The position numbers were made by a program, and so were the translations under genes. From Aquamicrobium aerolatum DSM 21857 (GTDB taxonomy: Bacteria; Pseudomonadota; Alphaproteobacteria; Rhizobiales; Rhizobiaceae): DNA of 64,000 nt. The stretch is taken from NCBI RefSeq assembly GCF_900113935.1, contig NZ_FORF01000015.1, positions 39,114 through 103,113 on the forward strand. Direction: 5' to 3'. Position 1 is the first letter of the stretch; each line of letters begins with the position of its first letter. Positions 19,167 through 26,796 of this stretch are shown here, piece after piece. The notes below the pieces were generated by a model that worked only from the letters and a program-made list of their open reading frames with translations, made no database searches and was not told where the DNA came from.

Positions 19167-19174
19167 TGGGCGTC

Positions 19175-19786
19175 TCACTTCAACTTGCCGAGATCGCGCT
19201 GCAGATCGCCATAGCCGGTGAAACGCTTTTCATAGCCGAGCCCGAGCAGGACGGCGGCGTCCTTGGCGACCTGTTCCAGCGCCGGATCTTCGGTCTGGGC
19301 GAGATAGATGACCTTCTCATAATTGCCGAAGAAATCCGTGATCAGCTCCGGGTGGCGATCCAGTCCCAATGGCTTGATGAAGAAGGCATCGAATTGGCGG
19401 CACAGAAAGTCGGTCATGTAAAACGACATCATGTCGCCATCGGCGACTTTCGCAAACGCCGCTTCGCCCTGATAGAACGCGAAGCAATGCGGCCCGGCCA
19501 TGCGCGCGACGCCGTGTTTTTCGCACACCACGTCGAGATGGCCGCCGGTGCCGCAATCGGCATAGCCGACAAAAATATGCTGATAGCCCTCGGCCTTAGC
19601 CTTTTCGATCGCCGCATCCATCGCCGGGGCGATCTTGTCGGGGCGGTAGTGAAATTCCGCCGGCAGGCAGGTCAGCTCCAGATGGTCGAAGCCGAGCCGC
19701 TCCTTCACCGCCAGTACCTCGCGTGCGATCATCCCACAGGCGATCACGAGAACTTTTTCCGCGTTCGTGCGTTGAGCGTTCGTCAC
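19175..19786 (-). CDS. DUF1638 domain protein
   Basis: A 203-residue soluble protein recognisable as DUF1638, with conserved-looking cysteine/histidine spots (VIACGMIAREVL, YADCGTGGHLD, CEKHGVARM, GPHCFAF) that could bind a metal or cofactor. The function of the family is unknown. It occurs here between the corrinoid protein gene and the methyltransferase operon on the same strand, which suggests a role in this system, perhaps cobalamin handling. The start is a GTG with a weak ribosome site; no better start is in frame nearby. Confidence 0.75.
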   Translation of the reverse strand: MTNAQRTNAEKVLVIACGMIAREVLAVKERLGFDHLELTCLPAEFHYRPDKIAPAMDAAIEKAKAEGYQHIFVGYADCGTGGHLDVVCEKHGVARMAGPHCFAFYQGEAAFAKVADGDMMSFYMTDFLCRQFDAFFIKPLGLDRHPELITDFFGNYEKVIYLAQTEDPALEQVAKDAAVLLGLGYEKRFTGYGDLQRDLGKLK

Positions 19787-19829
19787 CAGTTACGCGCCCC
19801 CTTGGCGCGTCATGATGCGGAGAGCCAAG

Positions 19830-19988
19830 ATGACATCCAGTATGTTTACCAGAGTTGCAGCCATCGTTCTCGTCACTGCTTTTGCGGCGGGGTGCGCAAA
19901 CACCATTCGCGGTGCCGGTCGCGATACTGCCAACGCCGTTCAGGCGACACAAGACGCTGGTCGAAGCGTGGAACGTGCCGCTAACTAA
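19830..19988 (+). CDS. Entericidin-like lipoprotein
   Basis: A 52-residue protein. A basic start and hydrophobic segment lead to the lipobox FAAGC, with Cys22 as the lipid-attachment site; the mature part ANTIRGAGRDTANAVQ matches the entericidin EcnA/EcnB pattern. Such lipoproteins are envelope-located and sometimes linked to antidote/toxin behaviour. GGAGAG precedes the ATG by six bases. It lies on the opposite strand between the DUF1638 and corrinoid protein genes, so it is not part of their transcript. Confidence 0.75.
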   Translation: MTSSMFTRVAAIVLVTAFAAGCANTIRGAGRDTANAVQATQDAGRSVERAAN

Positions 19989-20036
19989 CCACTCGCCGGC
20001 AAGCTCTTGCGTAACGCATGACGCGATGTCCGTGTC

Positions 20037-20735
20037 TCACGCCGAGGCGCGGACGTTGTGCCTGCGTTTCATGAAATCCTTCGCCGTCTCCACCGCAACG
20101 GCTGCATCGCGGCAGTAGGCGTCTGCGCCCACGGCCTTGCCGAATTCCTCGTTGAGCGGCGCACCGCCGACCATCACGACGAAATCGTCGCGAATGCCCT
20201 TTTCCTTCATCGTGTCGATCACGACCTTCATATAGGGCATCGTTGTCGTCAGCAGCGCTGACATGCCGACAATATCCGGCTTGTGTTCTTCAATTGCCGC
20301 GAGGTATTTTTCGACCGGATTGTTGATGCCGAGGTCGATCACGTCGAAGCCGGCGCCTTCCATCATCATGCCGACAAGGTTCTTGCCGATGTCGTGAATG
20401 TCGCCCTTGACGGTGCCGATCACCAGCTTGCCCTGCTTGGGCGCGCCGGTGGCGGCCAGCAGCGGGCGCAGGATGAACATGCCGGCCTTCATGGCATTGG
20501 CCGACAGCAACACTTCCGGCACGAACAGGATGCCGTCGCGAAAATCCTCGCCGACGATGCGCATGCCCTCAACCAGCGCCTCAGTGAGAACCTTGTATGG
20601 GAGCCAGCCGCGGTCGAGCAGGATCTGCGTGCCTTCCTCGATCTCCTCCTTCAACCCGTCATAGAGGTCGTCGTGCATCTGCTGGACGAGTTCGTCGTCG
20701 GAAAGCTCGGAAAGGATGATTTCATCGTCAGACAT
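20037..20735 (-). CDS. Corrinoid protein, MttC/MtgC-like
   Basis: A 232-residue methyl carrier. The N-terminal helical cap domain (about 10-95) is followed by the Rossmann-like cobalamin-binding domain with the DxHxxG motif GDIHDIGKN (residues 111-119; His114 would be the lower cobalt ligand), then GMSALLTTTM and MVGGAP. It should carry the methyl group between the MttB-family enzyme, encoded divergently 230 bases away, and the methyl-THF methyltransferase. GGGAG stands seven bases before the ATG. Confidence 0.9.
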   Translation of the reverse strand: MSDDEIILSELSDDELVQQMHDDLYDGLKEEIEEGTQILLDRGWLPYKVLTEALVEGMRIVGEDFRDGILFVPEVLLSANAMKAGMFILRPLLAATGAPKQGKLVIGTVKGDIHDIGKNLVGMMMEGAGFDVIDLGINNPVEKYLAAIEEHKPDIVGMSALLTTTMPYMKVVIDTMKEKGIRDDFVVMVGGAPLNEEFGKAVGADAYCRDAAVAVETAKDFMKRRHNVRASA

Positions 20736-20824
20736 GTTTGGCTCCCGAAAGCAGCAGACATAGCCGCTGCCTTGTTGTTCTGTCGGAATCTTAGCTGTGA
20801 CAAGAACGATTGCTTGGCTGATTT

Positions 20825-20886
20825 GCGACGTCCCGCGCCGGGAAAGCGACTGCGTTATCTGTCGATTTTGCGACAGGCTCTGACGC
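20825..20886. promoter_or_regulatory. Candidate GbdR-like operators B and C in the divergent promoter region
   Basis: Minus strand: AGTCGC (20851-20846) and CGTCGC (20830-20825), 21 bases apart, read toward the corrinoid protein gene; the second continues as GTCGCAAA as at 9718. Plus strand: TGTCGA (20860-20865) and TGACGC (20881-20886), also 21 bases apart, read toward the mttB-like gene. The plus-strand pair has one mismatch per half. The region also holds CTGTCG-N6-CGACAG (20859-20876). Together they could serve two divergent promoters. Confidence 0.45.
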
Positions 20887-20964
20887 GGAGTGGCCGTTTT
20901 TATGGCGCGTCCGGCCTACGATCCTAGTCAACCAAACATGGGCCTGCGCAGACGGGGAACGGCT

Positions 20965-22524
20965 ATGGAAGACCAGACAGACGGTGGTGGACGGCGAGGG
21001 CGCGGCGAACGTGGTGGTGCGGCGGCGCGACGTGCGGCGCGCACCGGCGGTGGTGCGGGGCTGCAACTGACCTATATCAAGCGCGAAGTTCCGGTCTACA
21101 ACGTGCTCAACGAGGAAGGCTTGGCGCTGATCGAGGCCAATGCCGACACCGTGCTGGAGGAAACCGGCATCGAGTTTCGCGACGACGCCGAAGCGCTGGC
21201 GCTGTGGAAGGATGCCGGGGCCGATGTGCGCGGCGAGCGCGTCCATTTCCCCAAGGGGCTGCCGCGGTCGCTGCTGAAGACCGCGCCGTCCGTCTTCACC
21301 CAGCATGCGCGCAATCCGGCCCGCTCGGTGCAGATCGGCGGCGACGCCACCGTGTTTGCGCCGGTCTACGGCCCGCCCTTCGTGCGCGATCTCGACGGCA
21401 ACCGCCGCTATGCCACCATCGAGGACTTTCGCAATTTCGTGAAGCTCGCCTATATGGCGCCGTCGATCCACCATTCGGGCGGCACCGTCTGCGAGCCGGT
21501 CGACGTGCCGGTCAACAAGCGCCATCTCGACATGGTGCTGGCCCACATCACGTTGTCCGACAAGCCGTTCATGGGCTCGGTCACCGCGCCCGAACGCGCC
21601 GAGGATTCGGTGGCGATGGCGAAAATCCTGTTTGGCGACGAGTTCGTCGACCAGAACACCGTGCTCATCAATCTCATCAACGCCAACTCGCCGATGGTGT
21701 TCGACGAAACCATGCTCGGCGCGGCCAAGGTCTATGCCCGCGCCAATCAGGCCACCATCATCACCCCGTTCATCCTTGCCGGCGCGATGAGCCCGGTGAC
21801 GGTCGCTGGCACGCTGACGCAGGTGCTCGCTGAAGTCCTTGCAGGCGCGGCGTTTACCCAGCTGATCCGTCCCGGCGCGCCGGTGCTGTTTGGCACCTTC
21901 GCCTCGTCGATCTCGATGCAGTCGGGCGCGCCAACTTTCGGTACCCCGGAACCGTCGCTGGTGTCCTATGGGGCAGGGCAGCTCGCCCGCCGTCTCGGCC
22001 TGCCGTTCCGCACCGGAGGCTCCTTGTGCGCTTCAAAGATCCCGGATGCGCAGGCGGCTTATGAAAGCGCCAACACGCTGAATTCGACCATGCTCGCCGG
22101 CACCAATTTCGTCCTCCACGCCGCCGGCTGGCTCGAAGGCGGGCTGGCCTCCTGCTACGAAAAATTCATGATGGACATCGACCAACTCGGCATGGCGCAG
22201 CGCTTTGCCGCCGGTGTCGACCTATCGGAAAACGGTCAGGCGATGGACGCGATCCGGGAAGTTGGCCCCGGCAGCCATTTCCTCGGCTGCGCCCACACTC
22301 AGGCCAATTTCCAGTCGGCGTTCTACCGTTCGACGGTCGCAGACAACAATTCCTTCGAGCAATGGCAGGCAGAAGGCCAGCAGCGGGTCGAAACACGCGC
22401 TAACGCGTTGGCACGCAACTGGCTTGATTCCTACGAGGCCCCGCCGCTCGACCCCGGCATCCGCGATGGCCTCAATGATTTCGTCGCGCGCAAGAAGGAA
22501 TCGATGCCCGACGCGTTCACCTGA
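20965..22524 (+). CDS. MttB-superfamily corrinoid methyltransferase (non-pyrrolysine)
   Basis: A 519-residue protein of the trimethylamine methyltransferase superfamily (COG5598 type): after a glycine/arginine-rich N-terminus it has LTYIKREVPVYNVLNEEGL, then the barrel region with GGTVCEPVDVPVNKRHLDM, APERAEDSVAMAKILFG and GAMSPVTVAGTL. There is no in-frame amber codon, so it is not the pyrrolysine enzyme; non-pyrrolysine members include glycine betaine methyltransferase MtgB and carnitine or proline betaine enzymes. It should move a methyl group from a quaternary amine to the corrinoid protein encoded divergently. ATG 20965 has GGGGAA upstream; a longer frame from 20890 is less likely. Confidence 0.85.
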   Translation: MEDQTDGGGRRGRGERGGAAARRAARTGGGAGLQLTYIKREVPVYNVLNEEGLALIEANADTVLEETGIEFRDDAEALALWKDAGADVRGERVHFPKGLPRSLLKTAPSVFTQHARNPARSVQIGGDATVFAPVYGPPFVRDLDGNRRYATIEDFRNFVKLAYMAPSIHHSGGTVCEPVDVPVNKRHLDMVLAHITLSDKPFMGSVTAPERAEDSVAMAKILFGDEFVDQNTVLINLINANSPMVFDETMLGAAKVYARANQATIITPFILAGAMSPVTVAGTLTQVLAEVLAGAAFTQLIRPGAPVLFGTFASSISMQSGAPTFGTPEPSLVSYGAGQLARRLGLPFRTGGSLCASKIPDAQAAYESANTLNSTMLAGTNFVLHAAGWLEGGLASCYEKFMMDIDQLGMAQRFAAGVDLSENGQAMDAIREVGPGSHFLGCAHTQANFQSAFYRSTVADNNSFEQWQAEGQQRVETRANALARNWLDSYEAPPLDPGIRDGLNDFVARKKESMPDAFT

Positions 22525-22692
22525 AAAGAGCCCGATTCCGGCCGGGCTAAAGTGGCCAATATCATCTATGATCATGTCTGGCGTGGCCCTATGCGCGACA
22601 GCTAGAGACAGGCGCGTGTTCTTCGTTAACAGCGTGCCTGTCCCAGCGGTATCGCTTGCGCGAAATAATGTCACCCTCGGAGAAGAAATTCC

Positions 22693-23367
22693 GTGCCCAA
22701 CCTGATCTCTCAAATCGACGACGCGTTAACGGCATGCGGCCTTATGGTCCGCGGTGCGGTTGCCTTGTCGTCCGAGGATCACGCGCCTAACGGGCCTTTG
22801 GGCATGCCGGCACGGTCGGTGGTTCTCGTCGGCCACGGTGGCGCGGATTACTGGCCGCATTTTGAGCGGTGGCGCTCCACCCAGACTCAGGATTTGGCTA
22901 ATCCGCTCGACGCATGGTCGCGGTCGGTTCTGGAAGAGGTTGCGTCGCTGGTGGGTGCCCGTGCCCTTCTGCCAAACGACCGGCCGTATGCGCCGTTTCA
23001 GCAATGGGCAATCCGTGCCGAACGGCTACGTCCGTCTCCGATTGGATTGCTGATTCATCCGGTCTACGGTCTGTGGCATGCGTTCCGCGGCGCGTTGTTG
23101 TTCGATGCTGAGATCGAGATTCAACAAGCTGAACAATTGAATCATCCGTGCGCCGTATGTGTCGAAAAACCTTGCATGAATGCCTGCCCGGTAGATGCAT
23201 TCAGCGCAGCTGGTTTCGCCTATGAGCGATGCCTGGCATATGTGCGCGGGCCGGAGGGACAGCATTGCACCGGGTGTCAGGCGAGGAACGCTTGTCCGAT
23301 TGGTATAGAGTACCGATACCCCGCATCGGTGCAGACATTCCATCAGGCGGCGTTTGCAGGGTTGTGA
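22693..23367 (+). CDS. QueG-like double [4Fe-4S] protein
   Basis: A 224-residue protein starting at GTG behind GGAGAAG. The C-terminal half has two ferredoxin-type clusters (CAVCVEKPCMNACP and CTGCQARNACPIG with an earlier CLAYVRG), arranged as in epoxyqueuosine reductase, and the N-terminal half resembles the short end of that family, but the protein is much shorter than QueG (about 370). It may be an electron carrier. It follows the MttB-like gene by 168 bases on the same strand, so it could provide electrons to corrinoid activation, but this is only positional. Confidence 0.6.
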   Translation: MPNLISQIDDALTACGLMVRGAVALSSEDHAPNGPLGMPARSVVLVGHGGADYWPHFERWRSTQTQDLANPLDAWSRSVLEEVASLVGARALLPNDRPYAPFQQWAIRAERLRPSPIGLLIHPVYGLWHAFRGALLFDAEIEIQQAEQLNHPCAVCVEKPCMNACPVDAFSAAGFAYERCLAYVRGPEGQHCTGCQARNACPIGIEYRYPASVQTFHQAAFAGL

Positions 23368-23406
23368 GGAAATCCGCTGCCGAAGTGACAGACAGGCGAG
23401 TTTACC

Positions 23407-24354
23407 TCACTCCATCTTCCAGCGTTTGTGGAACCACATCCATTGGCCGGGATGTTCGCGCACCCAACCCTCGACGGTGTCGTTGAGCAATTGCGCGGTG
23501 GCGTTGACGTCGACGGTGCCCTTCTCGGTGCGCGGAAGGACCAGAGGATCCTGAATCTCCAGCCGGTAGCGGTTGCCGGGCAGGCGGATGCAGCGGGCGG
23601 GGTAGACGTCGCATTCGTATTGGCGCGCAAGCTTCGGCACCAGCGGGCTGGTGTTGCAGGCCTGCCCAAAGAAGGTGGTTTTCACGCCGCGTGTGAACTT
23701 CTGGTCGACGAGAACGCCAATATTGCCATTGCGCTCGAGAATGCGGGCGAGGCCGAAGGCGGCTCCGGCGCGCGAGGCGAGCAATTCGCCCATCGATTCC
23801 GCGCGCGTCGAAAAGATGTATTTGGCGATATAGGGGTTATTTGGCGCGCGAAACAAAGCCGTTACTTTGAGGTCGTAGCGGGCTGCGGCGACCGGAAGAA
23901 GCTCGAAATTCCCGCTGTGCGCGGTGAAGAAAATATGCGGACGACCGCTGTCGCGCAGGCGCAGGAAGGTTTCGGCACCGACAACTTCGACACGTCCCGG
24001 TTCCGCCGCGTTCGGGTCAAAGTCGAACAACTGGTCAAGAAAGACGTATTCGCCGGCCAGACGCGCCATGTTGCCCCACATGTCGGAGGCAATTTCGGCG
24101 ATTTCCTGCTCGCTCTTTTCCGGGTAGGCCTGACGCAGATTGTCGAGTGCAACGCGGTGGCGGCCAACCAACGGGCCGAGACGACGCACCACCCTATCGG
24201 CCAAGTTGAGCGCAGCATCGGCCGGCAGGCGGCGCAGCAGCCACAACACGCCCAAAGCAAGGCGCGCAATGATCCAGTATTCCGCCTGCTTCAGCCCGCG
24301 CAGGGTGCGGGCAATCAGCGGCCGCAGAAACGGCGCGCGCGTCTCGCTCATCAC
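23407..24354 (-). CDS. lpxXL: Lipid A very-long-chain acyltransferase LpxXL
   Basis: A 315-residue membrane-associated acyltransferase of the HtrB/LpxL lysophospholipid family. The H-x4-E catalytic motif is in FFTAHSGNFELL (about 138-149), and one N-terminal hydrophobic segment lies near 25-40. In rhizobia the enzyme moves 27-hydroxyoctacosanoate from AcpXL to lipid A. The assignment to LpxXL rather than LpxL rests on its place as last gene of the acpXL cluster. Its ATG overlaps the preceding dehydrogenase stop by four bases. Confidence 0.87.
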   Translation of the reverse strand: MMSETRAPFLRPLIARTLRGLKQAEYWIIARLALGVLWLLRRLPADAALNLADRVVRRLGPLVGRHRVALDNLRQAYPEKSEQEIAEIASDMWGNMARLAGEYVFLDQLFDFDPNAAEPGRVEVVGAETFLRLRDSGRPHIFFTAHSGNFELLPVAAARYDLKVTALFRAPNNPYIAKYIFSTRAESMGELLASRAGAAFGLARILERNGNIGVLVDQKFTRGVKTTFFGQACNTSPLVPKLARQYECDVYPARCIRLPGNRYRLEIQDPLVLPRTEKGTVDVNATAQLLNDTVEGWVREHPGQWMWFHKRWKME

Positions 24355-25379
24355 CCGACCCGCAGGATGATCTTGCCGAACACGTCACGACCTTCCATGC
24401 GCTCCAGCGCTTTGCCGATGCCGTCGAAATCGACTTCGGTATCGATCACCGGATGGACGATGCCGGAGGCCATCTTCTGCATTGCATCGGCCATGTTTTC
24501 CATACGGCATCCGAATGAACCGAAGATCTTCAGTTGCTGCTGGAACAACTGCATCAGGTTCATGTTGGTGGAGACGCCTGAGGTCGAACCACAGGTGACG
24601 AGGCGCGCACCGCGCTTCATGCACAGCATCGACCCGGCCCATGTATCCGCACCGACGTGCTCGAACACGACGTCGACGCCCTTCTTCTTCGTCAGCTTGC
24701 GCACGACGCCTTCAAAGCGGTCTTCGCGGTAGTTGATGACGTGATCGGCTCCAAGCGCCTTGGCCTTCTCGATCTTGTCATCTGATCCGACGGTGGTGAT
24801 GACGGTGCAGCCCATGCGCTTGGCAAGCTGAATTGCAGCTGAACCGATGCCTGAGCCGCCAGCGTGGACAAGAATGGTCTCGCCCGGCTGAAGCTTGGCG
24901 TTGTCGAACAGCATGTGCTCGACGGTTCCAAATGTCACCGGTGCTACGGCTGCGCCAACAGCGTCGACGCCGGGAGGCGCCGGGACCAGCAGACGAGCGG
25001 GCAGGTTGACCAGTTCCTGCGCGAACCCATCGAGATGGAAGCCGTGAACACCGCTGACATGCTCACACAGATTGTCGCGCTTCTCGCGGCAATGCTTGCA
25101 AAGGCCGCAGGTGCGCGCGCCGTAGATCGAAACGAGCTGGCCGAGTGCGAGGCCGGACACGCCTTCGCCAACAGCCTCAACCACGCCAGATGCCTCAGCT
25201 CCTACAACCAGCGGCATCTTGCGCTTGGCGAACGCCATGCCACGCCAGCCCCAGACGTCGATATGGTTGAGCGCGACTGCCTGGATACGAAGCGTCACTT
25301 CACCCAGCGCTGGAGCAGGCGGGGGCGGGAGATCGACAGCTTCAAGACGCCTGTCTTCGATGAGTTGCAATGCACGCAT
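24351..25379 (-). CDS. fabXL: Zinc-type alcohol dehydrogenase-like protein of the VLCFA locus
   Basis: A 342-residue medium-chain dehydrogenase/reductase with GroES-like N-terminus and Rossmann domain (HAGGSGIGSAAIQLAK near 168-183). The structural zinc loop CGLCKHCREKRDNLC is intact, but the catalytic zinc ligands are not: NHIDVWGW and GAEASG replace the usual cysteine and GHE. This suggests a zinc-free reductase reaction, for example an enoyl reduction in chain elongation. The gene is known in rhizobial acpXL clusters as fabXL or adh2XL; the biochemical role is not settled by the sequence. Confidence 0.8.
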   Translation of the reverse strand: MRALQLIEDRRLEAVDLPPPPAPALGEVTLRIQAVALNHIDVWGWRGMAFAKRKMPLVVGAEASGVVEAVGEGVSGLALGQLVSIYGARTCGLCKHCREKRDNLCEHVSGVHGFHLDGFAQELVNLPARLLVPAPPGVDAVGAAVAPVTFGTVEHMLFDNAKLQPGETILVHAGGSGIGSAAIQLAKRMGCTVITTVGSDDKIEKAKALGADHVINYREDRFEGVVRKLTKKKGVDVVFEHVGADTWAGSMLCMKRGARLVTCGSTSGVSTNMNLMQLFQQQLKIFGSFGCRMENMADAMQKMASGIVHPVIDTEVDFDGIGKALERMEGRDVFGKIILRVG

Positions 25380-25505
25380 GGAAACCGCCTTTATCTCAAA
25401 GCGCGGCAGAGCCAGTCAGGCTGAGGCCGCGCTGATGTGTTATCTCTGGCTGTCGGATCCCGGCGCGACATGGCGCGGCCGGGAGACTGCACAATCGGAA
25501 CGGAC

Positions 25506-26780
25506 CTAGACCGGTTCCCGTGTCATGACAAGGCAGGCATTTTGTCCGCCAAAGCCAAACGAATTGGATAGCACGCTCGAAACGGACGCATCGCGCTTGA
25601 CGTTAGGCACAACGTCGAGCTCGATTGCGGGGTCGGGAACGTCGTAATTGATCGTCGGCGGGATCACCCCGTGCTGCATGGTGAGCACGGAAACGACTGC
25701 CTCGACTGCACCTGCTGCTGAAAGCGTATGGCCGATCATCGACTTGTTCGACGAGATCGGCATCTGCTTGATGCGCTCGCCAAACACGGTTGACAGCGAC
25801 AGATGTTCCATCTTGTCGTTTTCTGGCGTCGATGTGCCGTGAGCATTTACGTAGTCGATTTCGTCTTCGTGGAGCCCTGCGTCGGCAATCGCGGCTCGAA
25901 CAGCGGCGATTGCAGGCGAGCCATCCGGCTTGGAGCGGGTGCGATGGAAATCGTCGGCTTTTTCGCCGCAACCTTTCAGAATGCCGAGAACCTTGGCGCC
26001 GCGTGCCTTGGCGCTTTCAAGCGATTCCAGGACAAGTGCTGCGCCGCCTTCGGCAAGCACAAAACCGTCGCGATCCTTTGAGAAGGGTTTCGAAGCTTTC
26101 TCGGGGTTCTCGTTCTGCGTCGACAATGCGGAGAGGAGCGAGAAGCGGATCAGCGCCTCCGCAGTTGCCGAGCCATCCGCGCCGATAGCCAGAGCACGGC
26201 TGGTCTCGCCGCGCTGGATTGCTTCCACGCCGAGCTGGATTGCGGTCGCGCCCGAAGCGCATGCCGTTGAGAGCGTGATCGGAAGGCCGCGGGCACCAAA
26301 GCGGTCTGACAGTCGATCCGCGATTGAGCCGAACTGCGACGCCTCGAAAGTGTCGCTGCGCATATGCTCGCGCGCGGCTGCAAGCAGACGCTCGTAGACA
26401 GGCTGTGTCAGGTCTGCTGTGTCATAGAGTGAAAGGCGCTCATGCCAGTCCAGTTCGATGGGAGGAGAGGCAAGAAAGAGTGGACCGGCAAAATCGTTGA
26501 CGTTCAAGCTGGCTCCGGACACGGCCTCCCGAGCAGCAAGCTCGGCGAGTTCGTAGGTCAGCGCGCTTGCGCCCTTGTTGCTGGACGCAAGAAAGTCGAC
26601 CGTCCCGGAGATGGTTGTCGACAGGTGATCTGTCGGAAAGCGGGTGATCGGGTGGATGCCCGAACGACCTGCGGTCAGGGCCGCCCAATTGTCCTTGATG
26701 CCCTGGCCGAGAGAGGTGACGAGACCAATACCAGTAATGGCGACAATGGGCCTGCCGAGGTGATCCGTGTTGCTGGACAT
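25506..26780 (-). CDS. fabF1XL: 3-oxoacyl-ACP synthase FabF1XL
   Basis: A 424-residue condensing enzyme of the KAS II type. The catalytic triad is complete: Cys174 in STACASG, the first His in NAHGTSTP and the second His in SNKSMIGHTLSAAG. It would elongate the very-long-chain acyl group on AcpXL. The start ATG 26780 lies eight bases behind GGAGG; a longer reading has no family likeness. It follows fabF2XL by 16 bases and probably works together with it. Confidence 0.88.
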   Translation of the reverse strand: MSSNTDHLGRPIVAITGIGLVTSLGQGIKDNWAALTAGRSGIHPITRFPTDHLSTTISGTVDFLASSNKGASALTYELAELAAREAVSGASLNVNDFAGPLFLASPPIELDWHERLSLYDTADLTQPVYERLLAAAREHMRSDTFEASQFGSIADRLSDRFGARGLPITLSTACASGATAIQLGVEAIQRGETSRALAIGADGSATAEALIRFSLLSALSTQNENPEKASKPFSKDRDGFVLAEGGAALVLESLESAKARGAKVLGILKGCGEKADDFHRTRSKPDGSPAIAAVRAAIADAGLHEDEIDYVNAHGTSTPENDKMEHLSLSTVFGERIKQMPISSNKSMIGHTLSAAGAVEAVVSVLTMQHGVIPPTINYDVPDPAIELDVVPNVKRDASVSSVLSNSFGFGGQNACLVMTREPV

Positions 26781-26796
26781 GATGGCTGCCTCCGAA

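Noticed and set aside
20965..22524. Amber (pyrrolysine) codon in the MttB-like gene
   Set aside because: The frame is uninterrupted over 519 codons and no pyl genes are in the window, so a non-pyrrolysine member is meant.
22529..22548. Hairpin behind the MttB-like gene
   Set aside because: Six-bp stem without T-run; not enough to call a terminator.
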